NCBI GenBank assembly: GCA_037176705.1
Contig: CM073886.1
Location: 2,914,001-2,978,000, forward strand
Reading direction: 5' to 3'
Origin: Molossus alvarezi
Taxonomy: Eukaryota > Chordata > Mammalia > Chiroptera > Molossidae
Length of the DNA: 64,000 bases
Under the pieces are notes generated by a model. That model did no database searches. It was not told the origin of the DNA and saw nothing but the letters and a program-made list of their open reading frames with translations. This document shows positions 13,101-21,361 of this stretch, piece after piece. Made by a program: the position numbers and the translations under genes. The number at the start of each line of letters is the position of its first letter. Positions within the stretch are counted from its first letter, which is position 1.

Positions 13101-14380
13101 TCTAGAGCGCCCTGGGCAGCAGGTTTCTCCACCCTCCTTCCTCTAGGACCACACCTTCCTGCTCCCTTCCCCTTGCTATGCAGAGCAGCCTTCTTCTTAG
13201 CATCAAGGCTGGATCTCCTCTTCGGTGCCCTGCTCTCTACTGGGACAAAACCGTAAAGACTGTAGGTCCTTCTGCCTTTGTGAACAACTCACCTCTGCCC
13301 TTATACTTACACCTGTAGCCAGCCACAGGTATAGGTGAATAGGTATGGCTGTTGTTTAATAAAACTTTATTTAGAAAAATAGGAGAAGGGCTGGGTTCTG
13401 CCCACAGGCTATAGTTTGCCAAACCCCTGCTCTATCCCACTGTGATTTTAACAAATTCTTTCCTTCCCAAAGTTAATCTTGCCTCGTGGCAAGTCGGCTG
13501 CTGAAAGGATACTTTTTCATACCAGCATCCCTACTGCTGTCACTTTTCTTAAGCCCAACACCATCTGACTTCTGGACCAATGCTCACAAGCTGAGCCATA
13601 TAACCAGAAGCCTCGGGGAATCTCTTCATCGCCTGTCCCGTAGGACTGGGACTAGTAGAGATGGAAGGGTACTCCGCCTCAGACACCCCTTCCCACAGTG
13701 AGAAAGGTGCATTGGAGAGGCTTTCGTCCGGCCAAGGACGCCGACAGGAGATGATGGAGATGACCATGCAAGCCGGCTCCCTCGCCCTTGGCCGTGCACT
13801 GCCTCTAGTCCAGATTCGTAGCCACGGCCAACACTTCGAAGCGTTGGCCCAGGCCGGGAACTTAGCCTGCGTGACCTCATTTTATCCTCACCACAATGCC
13901 ACGGAGTTGTCATTTTCCGGCTTGCTCACTGGGAAAACTGAGTCTCAGCAAAGCCTAGTGACCTGCTCAGGGCCAGGCAGAGCAGAGACTGGCGCAGAGT
14001 CATGTTCAAGCTCAGGCGCCTGACCCGCGTCATGTCAGCTCCCTGCATGCTGCTCTGTCCCAGAGTATGTCAGAGACCAGGTGGCCGACTTATGTCCTAT
14101 ACTGGTCATGTTCTCCTTTTCCTCGTCCCAGAGCACCTTCCGAACCTTCTTGTCGCACAGGGGCTGTCCTGGGGGCTCTCCAGGCCGTCATCAGTCACTT
14201 GGAGCCTCCAACCTCAGGAGCTCCCCTCACCCCACAGCAATTCCTCTAAAACACTCCACCCCATTGTCCCAACAGATAGAGTTTGTCCTGGACCTGCCCA
14301 AAACGATCTCCGGGAAAATCCTGCGGACGAAGCTTCGAGAAGAGGAGTGGAAGAGGTCAAGGCCAGCCAGGGCCCCATGA
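986..14380 (+). CDS. ACSM2: ACSM2-type medium-chain acyl-CoA synthetase, 3' ten coding exons (5' part off window)
   Basis: Family knowledge: mitochondrial matrix enzyme that activates medium-chain fatty acids and benzoate-type acids with ATP and CoA to acyl-CoA, feeding glycine conjugation. Seen: coding exons 986-1129, 2437-2593, 5352-5431, 5634-5757, 6849-6929, 7984-8085, 9877-10004, 10120-10219, 11268-11387 and 14276-14380, all with AG/GT borders and compatible phases, joining to about 380 residues without a stop. Motifs in order: ATP/AMP loop TSGSTGLPK (first exon), YGQTET (fourth), TGDRA and [15 protein letters not shown] hinge (seventh/eighth), and PKTISGKI carrying the catalytic lysine (last exon). 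The wording, for example [12 protein letters not shown] and MAEHS, is closer to ACSM2A/2B than to ACSM1, 3 or 5 as I recall them. The N-terminal third, about 205 residues, is left of the window. It looks intact and functional. The exact ACSM2A/2B paralogue cannot be decided. Confidence 0.93.
2300..2425. repeat. CA/TG-rich low-complexity stretch in an ACSM2 intron
   Basis: Alternating ACAC, TGCA and GTGT runs directly upstream of the 2437 exon acceptor. It is an imperfect purine-pyrimidine alternation. Confidence 0.6.
2437..2593 (+). CDS. ACSM2: ACSM2 coding exon
   Basis: Acceptor TTCTCAG at 2430-2436, donor GTAAAAG from 2594. It encodes [18 protein letters not shown] through [12 protein letters not shown]. 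With this acceptor one extra Ser codon precedes the Trp, compared with the human protein as remembered. Confidence 0.92.
2950..3850 (-). repeat. Old LINE-1-like 3' sequence with another repeat nested in it
   Basis: Segments about 2950-3050 and 3390-3780 read like ancient L1 3' sequence (TTGCATAGTACTCCATTCTG, TTGTTGATGGACATGAGGGC). A different repeat at about 3055-3395 separates them. Its phrases (GCTGTAACAGAATACCATGC, GCCCCACCTCCAAATACCAT, GGGGGACACAGCATTC) belong to a common mammalian interspersed repeat whose family I do not assign. A related copy lies at 35590-35925. Confidence 0.5.
4321..4557 (+). mobile_element. Ves-type SINE in an ACSM2 intron
   Basis: tRNA-derived head with A/B-box-like GTGTGGCTCCGTTGGTTAG and GGTTCGATTTCC, then a CT-rich tail, TATCTGAACAAAAAC and an A-rich end. 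Flanked by a 13-bp duplication AGTACTTGGAAGA (4308-4320) / AGTACTTGGAGGA (4558-4570). Confidence 0.85.
4690..4880 (-). repeat. MIR-like ancient SINE fragment
   Basis: Phrases typical of antisense MIR cores: CCAGTTACGTAACCCTCTGAG and CTTCTGTGAAGTGGG. Assigned by resemblance only. Confidence 0.45.
5352..5431 (+). CDS. ACSM2: ACSM2 coding exon
   Basis: Acceptor TTTCCTCCAG before 5352, donor GTGATG from 5432. It encodes [19 protein letters not shown] followed by LVQQDLS, and ends two bases into a Ser codon. Confidence 0.92.
5634..5757 (+). CDS. ACSM2: ACSM2 coding exon with the YGQTET motif
   Basis: Acceptor CTTCTTCAG at 5625-5633, donor GTACCT from 5758. It encodes [21 protein letters not shown] and [13 protein letters not shown]. 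The last is the conserved adenylate-binding motif of the ANL enzyme superfamily. Confidence 0.94.
5951..5965 (+). repeat. Homopolymer run of 15 G
   Basis: Uninterrupted G15 in an ACSM2 intron within L2-like sequence. Its length is prone to sequencing error. Confidence 0.8.
6849..6929 (+). CDS. ACSM2: ACSM2 coding exon
   Basis: Acceptor TTCCACAG at 6841-6848, donor GTTTGT from 6930, a weaker than usual donor. It is 27 whole codons starting [15 protein letters not shown] and ending HYDVQ. Confidence 0.9.
7984..8085 (+). CDS. ACSM2: ACSM2 coding exon
   Basis: Acceptor CTTCCTCCAG before 7984, donor GTAAGG from 8086. It is 34 codons encoding [16 protein letters not shown] and [15 protein letters not shown]. 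Confidence 0.93.
8640..8940. repeat. MIR/L2-like ancient repeat fragments in an ACSM2 intron
   Basis: Contains GCACTTCATATACATTAA and CTCGATTTCCTAACCTGCGAAATG-like phrases seen in old mammalian SINE/LINE2 copies. Assigned by resemblance. Confidence 0.4.
9877..10004 (+). CDS. ACSM2: ACSM2 coding exon with the TGDR and hinge motifs
   Basis: Acceptor TCACCAG before 9877, donor GTGAGC from 10005. It encodes [28 protein letters not shown] and [11 protein letters not shown]. It contains the conserved Asp of TGDR and the domain-hinge region of acyl-CoA synthetases. Confidence 0.94.
10120..10219 (+). CDS. ACSM2: ACSM2 coding exon
   Basis: Acceptor CTTCTCCAG at 10111-10119, donor GTGATG from 10220. 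It encodes [20 protein letters not shown] and [10 protein letters not shown] in the C-terminal domain. Confidence 0.94.
10270..10500 (+). repeat. MIR SINE in an ACSM2 intron
   Basis: Well-preserved MIR pattern: ACTAGCTGTGAGAACTTGGG, CAAGTTACTTAGCCTCTCTG, AGCCTCAGTTTCC and TGGCACATAGCAAGCACC in order. Confidence 0.7.
11268..11387 (+). CDS. ACSM2: ACSM2 coding exon
   Basis: Acceptor CGCTGCAG before 11268, donor GTGAGG from 11388. It is 40 codons encoding [13 protein letters not shown] and [20 protein letters not shown]. Confidence 0.94.
12479..12502 (+). other. G-quadruplex-capable G-rich motif in an ACSM2 intron
   Basis: At least four G runs of three or more separated by single A or T bases occur within 24 bp, in a longer purine-rich stretch 12465-12515. 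Confidence 0.6.
13320..13432 (-). repeat. DNA-transposon-like terminal fragment
   Basis: AATAAAACTTTATTTAGAAA followed by CTGCCCACAGGCTATAG and TTTGCCAAACCCCTG resembles the end of a common mammalian hAT-type non-autonomous element. Exact family not assigned. Confidence 0.4.
13451..13478 (+). repeat. 28-bp direct repeat, copy 1 (before last ACSM2 exon)
   Basis: The core TTCTTTCCTTCCCAAAGTTA plus ATC is identical at 14484-14506. With five flanking bases the match extends to 28 bp with one mismatch. Confidence 0.85.
14276..14380 (+). CDS. ACSM2: ACSM2 last coding exon with stop codon
   Basis: Acceptor CCCAACAG before 14276. It encodes [20 protein letters not shown] and ends RPARAP followed by TGA at 14378-14380. 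The Lys of SGKI is the acyl-adenylate catalytic lysine of the family. No canonical AATAAA lies close downstream. The nearest clear one is at 15161, so the poly(A) site is not assigned. Confidence 0.93.
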   Translation: MEFVLDLPKTISGKILRTKLREEEWKRSRPARAP

Positions 14381-14478
14381 CCCCAGCAGGGGCTTTTCCC
14401 TGGGGCCCTCCTGGCTTCCCTTCACCTCCCTGCAGGCCGTCTGCCTCCCTCTGGAGACACGAGATTCTTCATAGCAAG

Positions 14479-14506
14479 ACAGATTCTTTCCTTCCCAAAG
14501 TTAATC
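14479..14506 (+). repeat. 28-bp direct repeat, copy 2 (after last ACSM2 exon)
   Basis: Partner of 13451-13478. The two copies bracket the last ACSM2 exon in direct orientation about 1.03 kb apart. Confidence 0.85.
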
Positions 14507-14546
14507 GTCTTTTCCTGGTTGTTATTTCCAAATCTTCCATGTTAGA

Positions 14547-14822
14547 CGCTGAAGGAAGAAAGGGAGGGCGGGAGTGGGGGCAAGCAAAGGAGAAGGAACA
14601 GAAAATGAGAGGGAGAAAGATTAAAGCAGCAACTCAGAAGGAGAAATGGAGGGAGGGAAGGAAGTTGGAATGGGGAAAAGGAAGAAAGAATTAGAGGGAG
14701 AGAAAATAGAGAAAGCAGGAGGAAGAGAGGGAGGGAGAAGGAGAAAGAGATGGACGAAAGTAGAAAGTGATAAAGAAGAATGATGGAAGACAGGAAGGAT
14801 AAGAGAGAGGGAGTAGAGGGAA
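14547..14822 (+). repeat. Purine-rich (GA) tract downstream of ACSM2
   Basis: About 275 bp of strongly purine-biased plus strand (GGGAGG, GAAAGA, GGAAGAAAG mixtures) with few pyrimidines. No gene seen in it. Confidence 0.7.
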
Positions 14823-15299
14823 CATTATTACTCTTACAGATGGACAAATAAACAGGAACCAGACTAAGCAGGAAACTAGATGTTAGGAAGGAGGGGCCGA
14901 TGAGGAGAAAAGGGGGGAACATCTGTAATACTTTCAACAATAGAAAATCAAGAAAGAAAATGACAGTGGAAACTCATCATCCACAGCCATGGAACACTGT
15001 TTGAGAAGAAATCTGTTCAAAAACTGAATAATTTTTCTGGTTAGATATTACATAAATTGAATTAACTTGTTCCAGAGCCCCAAAGTTTAACCTTTCTTAT
15101 AAATATTATTTTTAACCTTCCTTATATATAGTACTTGTCTAATGTATTGATTATTCTACAAATAAATACTTTAAAAACAAAAAGGACATAGAATGTAAAG
15201 GAAAATTTAACAAAAAGATGAAATGTATAGTAAAAATTAAAAATTTATGTGCACACCAGAACTTACCTTTAATGTTGAGAGCTATTGATGACTGAATAT

Positions 15300-17995
15300 A
15301 AAGAAGAGTGTGGGATGGAGGGATGGCAGGATGGAGGGATAGTGGGATGGAGGGATGGAGGGATGACGGGATGGTGGGATGGAGGGATGGTGGGATGGTG
15401 CGATGGAGGTATGGTGAGAAGCAGGGGTGGAGGGATGGCTGGATAGAGGGATGGAGGGATGGTGGGATGGAGGGATGGAGGGATGACGGGATGGTGGGAT
15501 GGCTGGATATAGGGATGGAGGAATGGCAGGAAGGTGGGATGGAGGGATGGTGCAATGGAGGGATGGTGAGAAGCAGGGATGGAAGGATGGCTGGATAGAG
15601 GGATGGAGGGATGGTGAGATGGAGAAATGGCTGGATGGAGGGATGGTGGTATGGAGGCATGGAGGGATGGCTGGAGAGAGGGATGGTGGGATGGAGGGGT
15701 GGCTGGATAGAGGGATGGAGGGATGTTGGCATGGAGGGATGGAGGGATGGTGGGATGGTACGATGGAGGGATTGAGGGATGGAAGGATGGCTGGATAGAG
15801 GGATGGAGGGATGGTGGGATGGAGGGAATGAGGGATGGAGGGATTCCTGGATAGAGGGATGATGGGATGGTGGGATGGAGGGATGGAGCGATGGCTGGAT
15901 AGAGGGATGGTGGGATGGAGGGATGGAGGGATGGCTGGATAGAGGGATGGAGGGATGGTGGGATGGAGGGAATGAGGGATGGGGGGATTCCTGGATAGAG
16001 GGATGGTGGGATGGTGGGATGGTGGGATGGAGGGATGGAGCGATGGCTGGATAGAGGGATGGTGGGATGGAGGGATGGCTGGATAGAGGGATGGAGGGAT
16101 GGAGGGATGGCTGGATAGAGGAATGTTGGGATGGTGATATGGTGGGAAGGTGGGATGGAGGGATGGAGGGATGGCTGGATAGAGGGATGGAGGGATGGCT
16201 GGATAGAGGAATGTTGGGATGGTGATATGGTGGGAAGGTGGGATGGAGGGATGGAGGGATGGCTGGATAGAGGGATGGAGGGATGGCTGGATAGAGGAAT
16301 GTTGGGATGGTGATATGGTGGGAAGGTGGGATGGAGGGATGGAGGGATGGCTGGATAGAGGGATGGAGGGATGGAGGGATGGCTGGATAGAGGAATGTTG
16401 GGATGGTGATATGGTGGGAAGGTGGGATGGTGGGATGGAGGGAGGGCTGGATAGAGGGATGGAGGGATGGTGGGATCGAGGGATGGCGGGATGGCGGGAT
16501 GGCGGGATTGCTGGATGGAGGGATGGTGGGATGGAGGGATGGTGGGATGGAGGGATGGCTGGATGGAGGGATGGTGGGATGGAGGGATGGCGGGATGGAG
16601 GAATGGAGGGATGGAGGGATGGTGGGATGGAGGGATGGTGGGATGGAGGGATCATGGAATGGAGGGATGGTGGGATGGAGGGATGGGAGGATGGAGAGAT
16701 GGGAGGATGGAGAGATGGGAGGATGGAGGGATGAAAGGAGGGATGGAGGGATGCAGCGATGCAGGTATGGAGGGATGGAGGAATGGTGGGATGGTGGAAT
16801 AGGAAGATGGAAGGATGGTGGGATGGGGGATGGAGAGATAGCGGGATGGAGTGATGGAGGGATTGTGGGATGGAGGGATGGCGGGACGGAGGGATGATGG
16901 TATGGACGGATGGCAGGAGGGAGGGATGGCGGGATGGAGAAATGGAGCGATGGTGGGATGAAGGAATGGTGGGATTTTACAATGACCGGATGAACAATTT
17001 GTGAGATGGAAGGATGGCAGGATGGAGGGATGGCGGAATGGAAGAATGGAGGGATGGCAGGATGGAGGGATGGCAGGATGGAGGAATGGAAGGATGGACG
17101 GATGGTGGTATGGAGGAATGGAGGGTGGATAAATGGAGGATGGATGAATGGAGAATGGAGGGATGAAGGAATGGTGAAATGGAGGGATGGTGAAATGGAG
17201 GGATGAGGGATGGAGGGGTGGGGTGAAGGAATGGGGGATGGAGAGATGAATAAATGGAGTGATAAAGGATGGAGGAATGGAGTGATGGGGGAGGATGGAG
17301 GTTTGGAGCAATGGGATATGGTTGGATTGAGGGATGATGGGATGGGAGAAAGGGGGCTGGAGGAAAGATGAATGGATTGATGGAGGGATGGGAGAATGGA
17401 GGGACGGAGGGAGGAATGGAGGGATGCAGGGATGGAGGAATTGTGAGATGGAGGCATGGAGGAATGGGAGGATGGAGGAATGGTTGGATTGAGGGATGGG
17501 AGAATGGAGGGATGGAGGGAAGAATGGAGGAATGGTGGAATGGAGGGATGGAAGAATGGAGGATGGATGGATGGAGAATGGAGGGATGGGGGTGAAGGAA
17601 TGGGGGATGGAGAGATGGAGAAATGGGGGATAGTTGGATTGAGGGATGGTGAGATGAGAGAGAGAGATGGAGAGAACGAGGAATGGAGAGATGGAGGGAT
17701 GGTGGGATGGAGGGATGATAGGATTAAAGGATGGAGGCAGGAAGGAATAGAGGGATGGTGAAATGGGAGGATGGAGGATGGAGGGATGATTGTATGGAGG
17801 GATGGCAAGATGTGAGGATGGCGGTAGGGAGGGATGGTAGGATGGGGGATGTAGAGAGAGAGGGATGCAGGGATGTAGGGATGGAGAGATGGGGGATGCA
17901 GAAGGGGGCTAAAGGGATGGGATTATGGTAGGATGGTGGGATGGAGAAATGGAGAGATGAAAGATGAAAGGGTGGAGGGGTGAAGGGGTGAAGGA
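15300..17995 (+). repeat. 2.7-kb minisatellite, 8-bp GGATGGAG-like unit with higher-order periods
   Basis: The stretch is made almost wholly of GGATGGAG / GGATGGTG / GGATGGCT units. Marker variants recur at multiples of 8 bp. GAATGTTGGG occurs at 16121, 16209, 16297 and 16393 (spacings 88, 88, 96). GGAATGAGGG occurs at 15825 and 15969 (144). ATGGTGAGAAGCAGG occurs at 15411 and 15563 (152). The left two thirds are the most regular; right of about 16700 the units decay. Both strands have long stop-free reading frames, the longest running over about 2.65 kb on the minus strand, because an 8-bp unit gives the same octapeptide-type repeat in every frame. I do not regard these as genes. Confidence 0.93.
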
Positions 17996-18120
17996 GTGGC
18001 GGATGCTCTTGTTTGGAAGGAGAATCCCCATCTATAGAAAGTTTAGGTAGCTGTTCTTCTATATATTCTTCTGGGGTTCTTTCTCTCTCTTTTTCTATCT
18101 CTGTCTCTCTTATTTTAATA

Positions 18121-18359
18121 TGTTTTATTGATTTTTTTTTTTTTTTACAGAGAGGAAGGGAGAGAGAGACATAGAAACATTGATGTGAGAGAAAAACATT
18201 GATCAGCTGCCTTCTGCAGAAACATCGATCAGCTGCCTCCTATACACCCCTTACTGAGGATTGAGCCCACAACCTGGGCTTGTGCCCTGGCCAGTTATTG
18301 AACCAGGACCTCTCAGTTCATGGGACAATGCTCAATCCACTGAGCCACACAGGCCAGGG
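18121..18359 (-). mobile_element. Ves-type SINE, reverse orientation
   Basis: Starts with a T-rich tail, then GA-rich AGAGAGAGACATAGAAACATTG sequence, and ends with the reverse-complement tRNA head ACTGAGCCACACAGGCCAGGG. It contains a partial internal duplication (two ATCAGCTGCCTYCT blocks). Confidence 0.85.
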
Positions 18360-19616
18360 TCTGTCTTCTGTCTCTTTGCTCCACTGGAACTCGCTTCAGC
18401 TTCACTGGGCCTCTGTCTCACTGAAAACCTATCCAACGATGTTTGGTTTTGTCTGCGTTTTAACACTTGCCTAAAGTGAAACTCTGCATTGTCATTGAAC
18501 AAGTTTATTGCATGGTTTGCTACTTCTTTGTCGGAGTGATATTTCTCAGTAAAACTGCATTTCTCCCCATTTCCCCAGCATTGCCTTGATTAGCAAAGTA
18601 AGAGCATCTTACCTTCCACGCTCCTCTGAAGAGAGCTCCTCAGCGGCCGTCTGTGCTCCCTCTGAAGGTCTTGGGGTTCCTCGGTGGTCAGCTCAGTGCT
18701 CCACCAACTCCTCCACAGCATCCTTATCGACCTCCAAGCCGTGTACTTGCCCAGAGACACAGTACCCTCCACAACAGACAGGCTCACAATCAAAGCCCTG
18801 AAAGTCCCTTTCAGCAACAGACTCAGGCCCCACAGAAGGCACCATCCTGAAGAACCTTTGTTTTTTCCTTTTATCATTTATATATCATTTACCTTTGCAA
18901 ATGGATAATACTAAAGATGTTTTGAAAACAGTTAAAAGGTATCCACTAAAAACCACCCCCAATGCAATCATCCACTAGAGGAAAACAATGCCGATGTTCT
19001 GTGAGTGTGAACCTTTCAGAGGTATACAGGGAGTATTTGAGAAGAGCCAGGTGGTAGAGAGCAAAGCCCATGTCCAGAGTTTCCGCTCCATGTTGGAGCT
19101 GGGTCCAGTACAGCATGGGCTAGTTGTAGTCCATCAGTCCATTGTGTGTGTGTGTTGGGGGCAGGGGGAAGGTGTCTGCATGGCCATGAGCTGTGTGGGC
19201 AAATGCAGGAGCATAAGAGTCCACAAGCCAGGAGCGTGAACCAAGAGGCAGGAGCACAAACTCCTTTGTTTTGGAGCTTAAGTATCTCAAATCTTCCTGT
19301 GCTTGCAGTGGCCACACCTACTCTGGCCAATGACCTGTTCCCAGGTGTGACTCACAGGCAAGTGCCTTCCCTATGTCCCCCAGACTTTACTGGGCATGAG
19401 TCTATTCTCCATCTTCTAGTCCCACCCCCCAGCAATCTGTGAAAAATATACAGGTGGCTCCCTGGAGTGTTGAACTACAGTTTCCTGGGAAAATTAAATG
19501 AGTGACATGCCCATAATATTTGGCCTTCCCTTTGCTCCTTTCCCATTATTAATAACTAGGTTAATTAAAACAGTATAGAGATTGTGTTAAAATTTGCAAC
19601 CTCCGCCACCCCCTAT
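18360..19616. other. Intergenic DNA without recognisable genes
   Basis: No exon-like or RNA-gene signal seen. Short reading frames here have no recognisable homology. A short GT run lies at 19143-19156. Confidence 0.6.
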
Positions 19617-19632
19617 GAAAGAAGTCATTGTC
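19617..19632 (+). repeat. Target-site duplication, 5' copy, of the full-length LINE-1
   Basis: GAAAGAAGTCATTGTC here and GAAAGAACTCATTGTC at 25421-25436, 15 of 16 bases identical, exactly bracketing the LINE-1. Confidence 0.9.
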
Positions 19633-20440
19633 AAAGATTCCAAAATGGCAGCAGAGTGAATGGAAGCTACACAGACTGTCTCCCAGGACCAAACTGGAAT
19701 TACAACTAAAACACAGACAAATCAACAGGAAAAAGCAACAGAAAAGCAGCTTGTGAGGACCATATAAGGGACACTGACTCGATCCTGGTAGGATTGCGGA
19801 GGCGTGAGATGGGGGCTGGAAGCTCGGCAGCAGCCTTAGCTGGGAGCAGCGCCCTCAAGTTGAACTCCCAAGCGACTCCACAGCACAGAGCCGTGACAGA
19901 GGCTAAAATAGCCACAGCCATTCACCTTGGGCCCTAGCAGACGGAGGGCAGACTGGACTGGAACTGTGTGGAGACACTCAGGATTTGGACGACACTCAGA
20001 GCTTTTGCTGAGTGCAGCCACGAAGGACGGTGGCCATATTGCTCCTTCCCAGGGCTCTGGGGAGAGGCAGCATCCACTCCCTCAGAGATCCAACCCCACC
20101 CTGTGGCCATTGAAATGCTTATTGAGGCTCATTAACAACCAGCATCTGCACCACCCTTGGAAAATCCCCTTATGCTGAGCACCTGAGGGAGTTTTTCAAT
20201 CAACTAACAACTCAAAACTCTTCAAGTAACCTGGACTGCTAGCCTCCAGGCAAAAAGCTAGAGGATAACAGTACCGTTCCTGGGCTAGCAACTCTAACCA
20301 GGAAAGTAAGACTTGACAGTGGTGTTTAACGTGGGTCCTCCCTTGCTCATCTAAACCCAGGAGAGGGAGCCACAAACAGCAGAACACCAATACCCACAGG
20401 GAAAACTTGGCAGGCCCCAAAGCCCACTGTGATACCAAAA

Positions 20441-21260
20441 ATGGTGAAACACAGAAACAAAAGCCAAACGAAAGAACAAAAGACCTCCAGCAAAGATGAT
20501 ATCAATGTAGAGCAGTTAGGCAAGTTAACAGAGCTAGAATTCAGAGCCATGATCTTGAGGAAGCTCAACAGCATGAGTAAGGACATAGAGATGCTGAAAA
20601 TAAACCAATTGGAAATTAAAAACCACCAAGAAGAGATCAAGAGTGACATTTCAGAAATAAAGAACATATTTGAAGGTCTAAACAGCAGAGTCGAGGAAGC
20701 TGAGGACTGGATCAGTGAATTAGAAGACAGGGTAGAAAAAATCAACCAATCAGAAAACAAATAGGAAAAAACAATTAAAAAACAGGAAGACAGCTTAAGA
20801 GAACTGGAAACGTAATAATATATGCATCATAGGAGTCCCCGAAGAAGAAGAAAACGAGCAAGGGATAGAGAATATGTTCAAAAAAATAGTGACAGAAAAA
20901 TTCCCTAATTTGGTGAAGGAAGAAGGCATTCAAGTTCAAGAAGCACAGAGAGTCCCAAGTAAGAAGAACCCAAACAGGCCCACACCAAGACACATAGTAA
21001 TTAAAATGCCACAAATTAAAGACAAAGAGAGAATCCTAAAAGCAGCAAGAGATAAGCAACAGGTTACCTACAAAGGGAACCCCATAAGGCTCTCAGCTGA
21101 CTTCTCACAAGAAACACTACAGGCCAGAAGGGAATGGCATGAAGTAATCAAGGTCATGAAAAACAAGGGTCTCAATCCAAGACTACTCTACCCAGCAAGG
21201 CTATCATTCAAAATAGAAGGTCAAAGGAAGACCTTCCCTGACAAAAAAAAAAAAGGTTAA
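20441..21260 (+). pseudogene. LINE-1 ORF1 (RNA-binding chaperone) remnant, broken
   Basis: ORF1p is known to coat L1 RNA as a trimer. Seen: a coiled-coil-like heptad region in the first open stretch (to a TAG stop at 20762-20764), then a stop/frameshift zone, then an open stretch 20874-21260 with RNA-binding and C-terminal domain signatures (IGVPEEEENEQG before it, RLSADFSQETLQARREW, LNPRLLYPARL). At least one nonsense codon and one frame change separate the halves. Confidence 0.9.
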
Positions 21261-21361
21261 GGGAATACATTAGCACTAAACCAGCACTGCAAGAAATGTC
21301 AAAAGGACTGCTATAATTAGCAGGAGAAATGGGAAGAAAAATAGAACCACACTAAACAAAA

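Noticed and set aside
15151..17808. 885-codon minus-strand reading frame and several plus-strand frames in the GGATGGAG array
   Set aside because: Pure product of the 8-bp repeat; same peptide in all frames, no promoter or splice context, no homology.
15308..17995. CRISPR-like regular repeat spacing
   Set aside because: No conserved repeat with unique spacers; it is a continuous minisatellite in a mammalian genome.
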